Source: SAT2750 sp964476375 (GTDB taxonomy: Bacteria > Planctomycetota > Planctomycetia > Pirellulales > Pirellulaceae). Taken from it: a stretch of DNA of 27,259 nt. Shown piece by piece: positions 8,301 through 14,919 of this stretch. The stretch's first letter is position 1. Each line of letters opens with the position of its first letter. The stretch is from positions 1 to 27,259 of the forward strand of contig CAYYZW010000136.1 of the NCBI GenBank assembly GCA_964476375.1, given 5' to 3'. The notes below the pieces were generated by a model. That model made no database searches. It was not told the origin of the DNA and saw nothing but the letters and a program-made list of their open reading frames with translations. Made by a program: the position numbers and the translations under genes.

Positions 8301-10764
8301 CCTGATGGAAATGGAATCCTCCATAGACCTGCTTCGTTACCATACCCAGGCCCGGGCGATGGCACGTGTTTTCTGGTCCTTTTTTGGTGATCCGCAGCAG
8401 AAGGCGCTGGTCGAGGCCCGGCTGGCGGGGGTGGGGACAATCAGCGAGTTATTTCCCGGGAGCTCGGAGCAATCACAGTACGTGGCGATCCTGCAGCCGA
8501 TGCTCCAGTCGTTGCTCGATGAGCATCCACTTTTCCCACCGCATCTCCTCTCCCAGGCGGCCAATTATCTCTTTGAGGAACTTACCCGGGGCGGTGGTTT
8601 CCTGCATAGCCAGCGGGCAGGTGACCTGGCAGGAGATTTCCAGCAGCATCTCAAGCACAGCGGTTTCAGCGAACGATTCGCCGACTCCATTGACGCGGTC
8701 GAACATGATTCGGCCGCGCATTTTGTCTTGCTGCGAGACTGGGTGGAGGCGTTCCTGGCAAGTCGAGACACGGCAAAACTGGACGGGACCTATGCGGATG
8801 AACTGGCCGCCCTGCTGATGGAAAAGAAACTGCCAGCGGGCCAGGCGGTGAAGGCCAACGTGGATATGCCACTGAAAGGGATGGTGGGATCCCATCCGGT
8901 CATCGAGCGGGGCGTTTACCAGCTCAACTACAACGAGTTCATCACCCGGCTGGAACAGTTCGAAGCAGACGTCGTCCCGCGCTATCGCGATTATATCGAC
9001 CTGAAGAAAGAGATCGTGGACCGGGCCCGTGACGACCTCCGGCTGGAGGAATTTCGTCCCCGGGTACTGACCTCCTTCGTCCGGAACCGCCTGATCGATT
9101 CCGTTTACCTGCCCCTGGTCGGCAGTAACCTGGCCAAGCAGGTGGGAGTGGCCGGCGAGGACAAACGCACCGACCGGATGGGCCTGTTGCTCCTCGTTTC
9201 TCCTCCCGGTTACGGCAAGACAACCTTGATGGAATACATTGCCAACCGCCTGGGCCTGATTTTCATGAAGGTCAATGGGCCGGCCATCGGTCACCAGGTG
9301 ACCTCTCTCGATCCGGTTGAGGCCCCGAATGCCAGCGCCCGTGAGGAAATCGAGAAACTGAACCTGGCCCTTGAGATGGGCGACAACGTGATGATCTACG
9401 TGGATGATATCCAGCATTGCAACCCGGAGTTTCTGCAGAAATTCATCTCGCTCTGTGATGCAACCCGGCGGATCGAGGGTGTCTATAAAGGACGCACACG
9501 CACCTATGATCTGCGGGGCCGCAAGGTCTGCGTGGTGATGGCCGGTAACCCGTATACCGAGAGTGGTGAGAAGTTCCAGATTCCTGACATGCTGGCCAAC
9601 CGGGCCGATATCTATAACCTCGGCGAGATCATCGGGGACACGGCCGAGGCCTTTGAGATGAGTTACCTGGAAAACTCCCTGACTTCCAATCCGGCTCTTG
9701 CCGTGCTGGCCAGTCGCAGCCAGAAGGATGTCTATGGCGTGATTAAGATGGCCCAGAACGACAGCCGCGAGGGAGTTGACCTGGAAGGGAATTACTCGCT
9801 CGAGGAACTCAACGAGATGGTGGAGGTGATGAAGAAGCTGATCCGGGTCCGGGACGTGATCCTCAGCGTCAACCGGGAATACATCCGCTCGGCAGCCCAG
9901 GCGGACGAGTACCGGACCGAGCCACCGTTCAAGCTGCAGGGTTCCTACCGAAACATGAACCGGATCGTGGAAAAAGTCGTGGCGATCATGAACGACGAGG
10001 AACTTGAGCAACTGGTCCTCACCAACTACGAGAACGATGCCCAGACCCTGACGAGTGATACCGAGTCGAACCTGCTGAAGGTAAAGGAGCTCCTCGGCGT
10101 GATCACGCCCGAGGAGGCAGAGCGATGGGAAGAGATCAAGTACGCCTACGTGCAGTCGGTCAAGCTCAAGGGAGTGGGTTCTGATGACAAGGTCGGTCAG
10201 GTGATCATGCAGCTGGGGAATTTCCGTGACGGTTTGAAGGAGATTCGAGAGACCCTGGCGAGTGGGATCAAGACCCTGGCGGAACAGGAACAGCAGGTCC
10301 AGGAACCCGTCGCGGAAGAGATTGCCGAACCGGTCACCAGCGAGGAACTCTCCTCTGAGACAGCTGATGCACTAGTCAAGCTGGCCGACGAACTGCGGAA
10401 CTACACGACCGGCATGATCCCGGTGGATGAGGACAAGCCGGTGCAGCGCGTCTCCGTGATGCACAAGGTTCCTCGCAGTATCCTGAACGTGATGCAGAGC
10501 CAGTTTGAGATCATGAATGACTGGTTGAAGCCCCTGCTGGAGGCCAGCGAGAACAATGCGGTCAACCTCAAGGATTTACAGGAATCGGTGGACAGTTGCC
10601 TGGTCAACTATACCCATTTGCTGGGCGAACTGGAGGATGCCGGGGATCTCCAGGACGAGGTGGAGAAGAAACGGACAGCTGGCCGCAAGAAGCCTGCCAC
10701 GCGGAAAAAATCGCCAGCCAGGAAAAAGACTCCTCCTCCTCCTCCAGGGGGATCAGACGGTTAG
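5347..10764 (+). CDS. Giant DUF3686-type AAA+ ATPase (annotated in other genomes as DNA repair ATPase)
   Basis: An 1805-residue protein. The first 500 or so residues match my memory of DUF3686 (strand-rich, containing HNCTPRDMVAIGNRFIFGYN and SVADSCILLPDDHGVIF). A long helical, partly coiled-coil part runs from about 500 to 1250. A MoxR/AAA+-like ATPase core follows: Walker A SPPGYGKTT (1285-1293, Lys1291), Walker B VMIYVDD (1348-1354), sensor 1 Asn1401 in MAGNP, and a likely arginine finger Arg1419 in NRAD. A helical C-terminal part ends in a strongly basic, proline-rich tail (1774-1805). No signal peptide or membrane helix is apparent, so it is cytoplasmic. The DNA-repair name in databases rests on weak coiled-coil similarity, and I see no nuclease or DNA-binding fold apart from the basic tail. 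Its place downstream of the YqiJ-like and flotillin genes suggests a membrane-tethered motor or remodelling role. The last 12 bases overlap the opposing PLP-enzyme gene. Confidence 0.85.
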   Translation: MAQADIEQPAENDPAPGGEMQLESGTYEIIRNRLSSFSADLRNRLGQLNEARKQVFGAIDTTLLGTERVSTSHNCTPRDMVAIGNRFIFGYNVQFGLKSETAVEDVFSIYEFREGTFHSLPLDLIGDPQFQRDFGEIYNYYKKNAEFTKFFVVGAHLYMAFQVGKTNKDMKCLKWLIRDDGLTYIDNRSEHEAVFPSQHEFQWIRTHRDLHQEGLHPHISIEDKVFVETIAGDLTIKVENNTSSGAGIYSEPVENPDQTLDDAEIFYAVLGNIVLLKIRPYQEEHFRHFIYNDKIQRAWRVDSVADSCILLPDDHGVIFANGYSLQTGEHKVFENDLRGMIFEKRVEAPNGEDYLYVFYNRDSGTYVLLHYNLIEQHLETPLVCHGSTIFQAGEMVCFRSQSDPQKHHALQIWQTPYVADDFIPSTNTDSFLYKVGNKEIVRGMAECHEVISLVEKEDTYADLYVDLVRKSGDIVDSYFWLSEADCFQLAEPMVEIRDAASSAIEEFDKVVRVKQNTAQQTSQAQSQASEILHEAIHRRFELIDDFVSSLGDLRAVRGQIIALKDLRYSDEDLIGQLEQEVIETTERLSERCVEFLMRADSLDPYRQRIETDTARIGEAATVADARTIEEAIAAGATELEMLIDIVSNLAIEDATHRTQIIDSISGIFSSVNTARSELKSRIKELMSVEGVAEFGSQMKLLNQSVVNYLDICDSPEKCEEFLTKMMIQLEELEGRFAEFDEFVVQLTEKREEVYNAFETRKLSLVEARNKRASALTSAADRILKGIKARVESLESVEEIHSYFASDLMIEKVRDIVDQLTELDDSVRVDDIQSRLKTVREDATRQLKDRQELFVDGQNVIKMGDHHFNVNIQALDLTTVLRDDQMQLHLTGTNFFETIDDPRLLETRDVWQQEVVSENQQVYRGEYLAWKLADHLNEQGEKAVVTFAALEEEPQLEEIRRFMGPRYSEAYAKGVHDLDARLILDALMEMESSIDLLRYHTQARAMARVFWSFFGDPQQKALVEARLAGVGTISELFPGSSEQSQYVAILQPMLQSLLDEHPLFPPHLLSQAANYLFEELTRGGGFLHSQRAGDLAGDFQQHLKHSGFSERFADSIDAVEHDSAAHFVLLRDWVEAFLASRDTAKLDGTYADELAALLMEKKLPAGQAVKANVDMPLKGMVGSHPVIERGVYQLNYNEFITRLEQFEADVVPRYRDYIDLKKEIVDRARDDLRLEEFRPRVLTSFVRNRLIDSVYLPLVGSNLAKQVGVAGEDKRTDRMGLLLLVSPPGYGKTTLMEYIANRLGLIFMKVNGPAIGHQVTSLDPVEAPNASAREEIEKLNLALEMGDNVMIYVDDIQHCNPEFLQKFISLCDATRRIEGVYKGRTRTYDLRGRKVCVVMAGNPYTESGEKFQIPDMLANRADIYNLGEIIGDTAEAFEMSYLENSLTSNPALAVLASRSQKDVYGVIKMAQNDSREGVDLEGNYSLEELNEMVEVMKKLIRVRDVILSVNREYIRSAAQADEYRTEPPFKLQGSYRNMNRIVEKVVAIMNDEELEQLVLTNYENDAQTLTSDTESNLLKVKELLGVITPEEAERWEEIKYAYVQSVKLKGVGSDDKVGQVIMQLGNFRDGLKEIRETLASGIKTLAEQEQQVQEPVAEEIAEPVTSEELSSETADALVKLADELRNYTTGMIPVDEDKPVQRVSVMHKVPRSILNVMQSQFEIMNDWLKPLLEASENNAVNLKDLQESVDSCLVNYTHLLGELEDAGDLQDEVEKKRTAGRKKPATRKKSPARKKTPPPPPGGSDG

Positions 10765-11877
10765 CCAGCGATCCCGCGAGGCGATCGGCCAGGCATCGAC
10801 CAGCTGGCCACCGGAGACCACGTATGCCTGCTTGTGCAGCGCCGAGGTGGGACAGACATGCCCGGGGATGGCCAGCAGTTCATCCCCCGGTTTGAATTGA
10901 TCCGCCCTGCTGGTGTGCAGGACCAGGTGCTCCTCGTTCTGTAATAGCGGAACCGCATCGGGCAGGTCCGGAAAGAAAACCCGCCGCTCCACCGGGGGAT
11001 CCGAAGCACACGCCTTGTAACCCAGGTCCAGTGTCACGCTCTCCGGGGTCGGGCAGCTAATCACGCGGGAGAGAATACGGGCCGCTGGTACGTATGCCAG
11101 GTCTGGAAAGATTCGACCGTAGCCGGCATCGAACATCACGTTGGTCCCGGGGCTCAGTTCCAGGGTCGGGTCATCGATCGTTGCATAGACAGGGAAGGAA
11201 CCGGTACCGCCTGCCACGATTCGCGGGACCGGGTGCCCATCGGCAATGAGCCTGTCCCGCAGGGAGCTCGCCCGCTGCCAGCAATCCAGTACGGCCAGCT
11301 GTCGTTCCTCCAGGTCCGTCTGGTGGTTCTGGCCGTCATAAAGATGCAGTCCGGCAGCCGAAAGCCCCTTTGCATCGTCAATCTGCCGGTAAAGTTCTTC
11401 CGCTTTCTCGTCCGGGGCGACCCCGGTTCGGTGCTGCCCGCTGTCGATATCCAGCAGCACATCGACCTCCAGTCCTGCCAGTTGCATTGCCTCGTCGAGC
11501 TGCCCGATGGGGAGGGAATGGTCCGCGGTCACGCTCAGTGCCACCTCGGGGTAAGCCTGGCGGAACACGACCGCCCGCTTGATGTTCGGGCCCACCAGGT
11601 TGTAGGCCAGGAAGATGTCCGTGACACCCGCCTGGGCGAGCATTTCCGCCTCGGCAAAGGTGGCGCACTTGTGCATGGTGATTCCCAGCTCGATCTGCAT
11701 CTGCACGACTTGCATCATCTTGTGCGTCTTGCAGTGAGGCCGCAGGCGGGAGACATCGCCGGCAACGCGGATCATCTCGTCCAGGTTATCTCGCAAAATA
11801 TCCTGGAAGACCACCAGCGCGGGGGTGATGATCGAACTGGTATCGTGAATGGAAAATGGATTCTGGGAACCGGACAT
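10753..11877 (-). CDS. D-serine dehydratase/D-threonine aldolase-like PLP enzyme (alanine racemase fold)
   Basis: A 374-residue cytoplasmic enzyme of PLP fold-type III, expected to act on D-amino acids (dehydration of D-serine or retro-aldol cleavage of D-threonine and similar beta-hydroxy D-amino acids). The lysine motif RPHCKTHK places the likely PLP Schiff-base lysine at Lys50. The C-terminal metal site reads GHVCP, with His340 and Cys342. From memory, the eukaryotic zinc-dependent D-serine dehydratase uses His and Cys there, while characterised D-threonine aldolases use His and Asp, so the pattern leans to a zinc D-serine dehydratase-like enzyme. The alanine racemase N-terminal barrel runs about 15-250 and the beta domain covers the rest. 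A strong GAAGGAGA ribosome site precedes the ATG at 11877. The gene converges on the ATPase gene with a 12-base overlap. Substrate remains open. Confidence 0.88.
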   Translation of the reverse strand: MSGSQNPFSIHDTSSIITPALVVFQDILRDNLDEMIRVAGDVSRLRPHCKTHKMMQVVQMQIELGITMHKCATFAEAEMLAQAGVTDIFLAYNLVGPNIKRAVVFRQAYPEVALSVTADHSLPIGQLDEAMQLAGLEVDVLLDIDSGQHRTGVAPDEKAEELYRQIDDAKGLSAAGLHLYDGQNHQTDLEERQLAVLDCWQRASSLRDRLIADGHPVPRIVAGGTGSFPVYATIDDPTLELSPGTNVMFDAGYGRIFPDLAYVPAARILSRVISCPTPESVTLDLGYKACASDPPVERRVFFPDLPDAVPLLQNEEHLVLHTSRADQFKPGDELLAIPGHVCPTSALHKQAYVVSGGQLVDAWPIASRDRWLTV

Positions 11878-12017
11878 CCGTACAATCTCCTTCTATAGCA
11901 GGACTTTCCCGTGGCCCTGCCAAGCTTACCAATTTTCGAGCGCCTTGGTGAGTGACCTGGGAGATTGCTCTGCCATTCGGCCAGGTGGTTTCGCTAGACC
12001 CCGATCCGGGAGGATGC

Positions 12018-12023
12018 TAAAAT
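12018..12023 (+). promoter_or_regulatory. Possible -10 box TAAAAT upstream of the DUF1326 gene
   Basis: TAAAAT sits 70 bases before the DUF1326 start in the divergent gap 11878-12093. No good -35 hexamer stands 16-18 bases upstream, so this is only a weak candidate. Confidence 0.2.
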
Positions 12024-12093
12024 TGACCTGTGCCCGAGGCGCCCTGCCTCCAGCTGATCACAACATATGCTTTCCATCCAGTGAGGAAAAACC

Positions 12094-12783
12094 ATGTTCG
12101 CGAAAAAGCCTTTCATCCTTTTCGGCGCGATCCTTTCCATCCTGCTCGCCGCACCACTTGCATCGGCCGGGACCATCCAGGGCATTTACATGGAGACGCG
12201 TACCTGCCAGGTCTACACCGGTCCCTGTTTTGCCAATGCCGAGATCGGCCTGGCCGGCAAGGATGCAATCATGGCCTGGAAAATCCAGCAGGGGAGCATG
12301 GACTGTGGGAACCACGGTGACGTGGACCTGGCCGGCCTGAGCGTGGTGCTCGTGACCCGGGCATCCGAGACGCTTGCCTTTCGTGGTGTCGATGACCCGC
12401 GGACACTCAAGTCAGTGATCCTGGTAGACGAACGAGCCAGTTCGGCACAACGTGAAGCCCTGGTCCAGTTTGCCCGTCAGCATGCCGGCCGTGCCGGCAA
12501 GGAGATCGCCCGCATTGACAGTGTGGCGATCAAGATGCAACTGGATCTGAACACGTTACGTGGGGAGGTCCTGGCTGGCAAGCAAGTGACGCTCAAAACC
12601 CGCAAGGCCCGGCCTGAAGACTGCATCTGTTCCAACGAGTCGGCTTACTATCCACCCCTTGCCAGCGTGGAAAATTTCGTCCCCGGTGTGACGATCGAGG
12701 GTCGATTTAATGGTCGTGGCCTGGGAACCCGCTGGTCGACACCGGGTGACCGTAGTGCCTACATGGCCACGTTTAATTACTAG
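12094..12783 (+). CDS. Secreted DUF1326 protein
   Basis: A 229-residue exported protein of unknown function. Residues 1 to about 26 form a clear Sec signal peptide (FILFGAILSILLAAPLASAG). The mature part opens with GTIQGIYMETRTCQVYTGPC, followed by FANAEIGLAG, which I recognise as the hallmark start of the DUF1326 family. Later residues include a conserved-looking CICSNESAYYPP segment that holds two more cysteines, so disulfides or a metal site are possible. The ribosome site GTGAGGAAAAACC before ATG 12094 is strong. Two further small exported proteins follow on the same strand (12877 and 13596), and the molybdenum hydroxylase operon lies beyond them. No enzyme activity is known to me for this family. 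Confidence 0.85.
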   Translation: MFAKKPFILFGAILSILLAAPLASAGTIQGIYMETRTCQVYTGPCFANAEIGLAGKDAIMAWKIQQGSMDCGNHGDVDLAGLSVVLVTRASETLAFRGVDDPRTLKSVILVDERASSAQREALVQFARQHAGRAGKEIARIDSVAIKMQLDLNTLRGEVLAGKQVTLKTRKARPEDCICSNESAYYPPLASVENFVPGVTIEGRFNGRGLGTRWSTPGDRSAYMATFNY

Positions 12784-12876
12784 ACCCGGTGGGTTGCCAG
12801 GCTGGAATCTGTTGTGGCGGAGGGAGTCGCCCGAGTCCGCCTGTACCCCCTCAGTCCTTTTGAGAAAGACCCCACG

Positions 12877-13548
12877 ATGACACGAACGATCCTCAACATG
12901 GCCCTGGTCGCCCTGATCCTCTCGACTCCGCTGGCAGCTGCGGAACACAGGATTGAAGTACTTGATTCTCCGGTTCCGGCGGACGCGGTGTCCGAGGCGA
13001 TTGCCAAACAATTGACCCCCACCGGGATCTCGGTCTACCGGGGTGAGACACGTAAGGTCTGCGATATCTGGTTGTTCAAGGAGCTGGCGGTCAAGTCGTT
13101 CAAGGCCCAGGGTGACGTGATCTACCCGCTTCAGCCCGGCCAGATGATCGGGGTCATCCGTTACCCGCGCCGCGGAAGTGACTTCCGTGATAATGATATC
13201 GAGACCGGTATCTACACGCTGCGGTATGCCCAGCAACCGGTCGATGGAGACCATGTCGGTACCAGTCCGACCCGGGATTTCCTCTTGCTGTTGCATGCAG
13301 ACAAGGACAAGTCACTGGGCCCGCTGGATTTTAAAAAACTGGCGGAGCAGAGTGCCGAGGTCTCTGGAACCAACCACCCATCGCTGCTTTCCCTGCAACA
13401 CCTCCAGGGAGATGGGAAAGCCCCGGCTATTCGCACGGACGCGGAGAAGGACTGGTGGATCGTGCGTCTTGCAAGCACGATCAAGGCGGGAGATGAAACC
13501 AAGGCACTGGCCCTGGACGTGATCGTGGTGGGAGCGGCGTCCGAATAG
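12877..13548 (+). CDS. Secreted hypothetical protein (planctomycete type)
   Basis: A 223-residue protein with an N-terminal signal peptide (MTRTILNMALVALILSTPLAAA, cleaved near AEH). The mature sequence has the pattern IWLFKELAV ... YPLQPGQMIGVIRYP ... DIETGIYTLRYAQQPVDGDH ... SPTRDFLLLL, which I associate with hypothetical secreted proteins common in planctomycetes and acidobacteria; no function is known to me. It has a single cysteine in the mature part (KVCDIW). The start at ATG 12877 puts the signal peptide at the N terminus; an earlier in-frame start near 12814 would bury it. It lies 93 bases after the DUF1326 gene and 47 bases before the next gene, so the three may be co-transcribed. 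Confidence 0.78.
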   Translation: MTRTILNMALVALILSTPLAAAEHRIEVLDSPVPADAVSEAIAKQLTPTGISVYRGETRKVCDIWLFKELAVKSFKAQGDVIYPLQPGQMIGVIRYPRRGSDFRDNDIETGIYTLRYAQQPVDGDHVGTSPTRDFLLLLHADKDKSLGPLDFKKLAEQSAEVSGTNHPSLLSLQHLQGDGKAPAIRTDAEKDWWIVRLASTIKAGDETKALALDVIVVGAASE

Positions 13549-13556
13549 TTTACTGG

Positions 13557-13584
13557 TTCCTGTTGTCTTTTCCTGGAACAGGAA
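13557..13584 (+). promoter_or_regulatory. Hairpin covering the putative ribosome site of the next gene
   Basis: TTCCTGTT (13557-13564) and AACAGGAA (13577-13584) are perfect eight-base arms around a 12-base pyrimidine-rich loop. The right arm overlaps AGGAAG (13580-13585), the only good Shine-Dalgarno-like sequence before ATG 13596. Folding would hide that site and could limit translation. Confidence 0.35.
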
Positions 13585-13595
13585 GTACCCGGCCC

Positions 13596-14132
13596 ATGTA
13601 TCCACTGCCCAAGCCCGCCGGCCACTGGTTCTGGATCCTGGTTGTCCATGCCAGCTTTTTTGCTGGCATGGTCCGCACCGCTGAAGCGGATCCCGACGGT
13701 CAGCAGAAACCCGCCGCGGATGCTCCCTTCGAACTGGTCTACCCACGGGGTCGCGTGGTTTTCCTGTCTGCTGCCCTCCAGGAAAAGTACGGGATCAAGT
13801 CCGTTCCCGAGTCCCGGCAGCAGGTGCTCGCCCTGCAATCAGGGGATGGCAGCCTGGTTCCGCTGGTCGAGGATCTGCGTGGCCGGTCCTTCCGTCGTGA
13901 CAAGCGACTCCGGGAGATGGAGGTGGTGTTGATGGCTCGCAGGTACGAGGGGTTGCCAATGCTGCAGGTGATCCGCGTCTACCGGGTCGAGCGGAACAAG
14001 GTCTTCCAGGTCGACTACTGGTGCGAGATCTGTGCGATCGCCATGTACGAGCTGAAGGCCTGTGATTGTTGCCAGGGTGACATCGAGCTTCGCCAGCGAC
14101 CTGCCAGGCTCCCGGTGTCCCTGCCGCGTTGA
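13596..14132 (+). CDS. Small exported cysteine-rich hypothetical protein
   Basis: A 178-residue protein with an uncleaved or cleavable N-terminal hydrophobic segment (WFWILVVHASFFAGM, residues about 11-25). The central part is basic (RGRSFRRDKRLREMEVVLMARRYEGLP). The C-terminal part carries the cysteine cluster WCEICAIAMYELKACDCCQG, a CxxC followed by CxCC, which may bind a metal or form disulfides. I do not recognise the family. ATG 13596 is preferred because it places the hydrophobic segment near the N terminus; an in-frame start at 13563 would add 11 residues that lie inside the hairpin. It is the last of three small exported-protein genes, 175 bases upstream of the molybdenum hydroxylase operon. 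Confidence 0.65.
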   Translation: MYPLPKPAGHWFWILVVHASFFAGMVRTAEADPDGQQKPAADAPFELVYPRGRVVFLSAALQEKYGIKSVPESRQQVLALQSGDGSLVPLVEDLRGRSFRRDKRLREMEVVLMARRYEGLPMLQVIRVYRVERNKVFQVDYWCEICAIAMYELKACDCCQGDIELRQRPARLPVSLPR

Positions 14133-14164
14133 TTTCCCTGGCCTCCCGACCCTTCCGGCAAGAT

Positions 14165-14205
14165 CCTCTTTTTTCGCCTCGCTTTGTTGTATCGCAAAAA
14201 AGAGG
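14165..14205. repeat. Inverted repeat CCTCTTTTTT/AAAAAAGAGG
   Basis: Perfect ten-base arms (14165-14174 and 14196-14205) surround a 21-base spacer between the small exported protein and the molybdenum hydroxylase operon. It overlaps the proposed -35 region. It lacks the GC stem plus T-tract of an intrinsic terminator on the plus strand. Confidence 0.4.
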
Positions 14206-14214
14206 TCTTATAAT
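14187..14214 (+). promoter_or_regulatory. Sigma70-like promoter of the molybdenum hydroxylase operon
   Basis: TTGTAT (14187-14192) and a perfect TATAAT (14209-14214) stand 16 bases apart. Transcription would begin near 14221, giving a leader of about 87 bases before ATG 14308. A perfect -10 in this GC-rich sequence makes it the best promoter candidate in the window. Confidence 0.5.
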
Positions 14215-14220
14215 CCGGGC

Positions 14221-14267
14221 ACGCCGTGACTGGTTCGGCGGAGATCCGTGAGAACCAGGCCGGGCGT
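14221..14267 (+). promoter_or_regulatory. Folded 5' leader of the molybdenum hydroxylase operon
   Basis: From the predicted transcript start, ACGCC (14221-14225) can pair with GGCGT (14263-14267), and inside it TGGTTC (14231-14236) pairs with GAACCA (14252-14257), with CGG/CCG as a further inner pair. It does not match a riboswitch class that I can identify from memory. Confidence 0.3.
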
Positions 14268-14307
14268 ATTTGATCTCCTACTGACAACGGCAATAAGGGT
14301 GAATCGT

Positions 14308-14919
14308 ATGTCGGATGCAAAAAAGAACCGTGGCCCGGGTTCGGGCTTCGATCGTCGTGCGTTCCTGAAAGGATCGGGTGCGGCGGCGGCGGCAACAGTA
14401 GTCCACGCCAGTGCGACAGGAGCCCAGGGTGCGGAAGCGACCCAGGTTGAAAGTGGCTGGAAGAAGATCCAGTTATCGGTCAACGGCAAGGCGGTGACGG
14501 TCAACGTGGAGCCTCGCACGACCCTGCTGGAAGTCCTGCGTTACCAGCTGGACCTGACGGGTGCCAAGCCTGTCAGCCTGGACGGGAGCAGCGGGGCCAG
14601 CACCGTGATGATCAACGGCAAGCCCAAGGTGGCTTCCACGACCCTGGCGATCAGCTGCCGCAGGAAGGAGATCGAAACGGTCGAGAGCCTGGGAGGTGAG
14701 AATCCCGATGCGGTTCCCCAGGCATTCGTGGACAACGATGCCCTGCAGTGCGGATTTTGCACGGCCGGGTTTGTGGTCGCGGTAAGAGCATTTCTCAACA
14801 AGAACCCGGGTGCCAGTGAAGAGGAGATCCGGGCAGGGCTGAACGGCAATATCTGTCGCTGCGGAACTTATGTCGGAATCATTGACGCCGCCATCTCGGT
14901 GGCGAAAGGAGGCAAGTAA
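14308..14919 (+). CDS. Tat-exported [2Fe-2S] subunit of a xanthine dehydrogenase-family hydroxylase, ferredoxin site Cys replaced by Ser
   Basis: Small electron-transfer subunit (203 residues) of a molybdenum hydroxylase, similar in type to PaoA/YagT. The N terminus has a twin-arginine signal, DRRAFLKG (Arg16-Arg17), then an Ala-rich hydrophobic stretch, so the folded complex is probably exported by Tat. The C-terminal helical cluster domain is intact: Gln147-Cys148-x-x-Cys151 and Cys183-x-Cys185. The N-terminal ferredoxin-like domain aligns well with the family (TTLLEVLRYQLDLTGAK, later TVMINGK), but the four expected cluster cysteines are Ser90, Ser95, Ser98 and Ser110. This cluster is therefore probably absent or very unusual. 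ATG 14308 is chosen for its AAGGGTGA ribosome site and the Tat motif. The stop overlaps the Mo-subunit start by one base (TAATG). Confidence 0.92.
   Translation: MSDAKKNRGPGSGFDRRAFLKGSGAAAAATVVHASATGAQGAEATQVESGWKKIQLSVNGKAVTVNVEPRTTLLEVLRYQLDLTGAKPVSLDGSSGASTVMINGKPKVASTTLAISCRRKEIETVESLGGENPDAVPQAFVDNDALQCGFCTAGFVVAVRAFLNKNPGASEEEIRAGLNGNICRCGTYVGIIDAAISVAKGGK

Noticed and set aside
8473..10011. A 512-residue minus-strand frame opposite the giant ATPase
   Set aside because: It lies over the AAA+ core, whose Walker motifs are clear on the plus strand. The antisense product shows no motif and no ribosome site.
14165..14205. CCTCTTTTTT/AAAAAAGAGG as an intrinsic terminator of the small exported-protein gene
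   Set aside because: The stem is AT-rich with a 21-base loop and no T-tract after the right arm; it also overlaps the proposed promoter.
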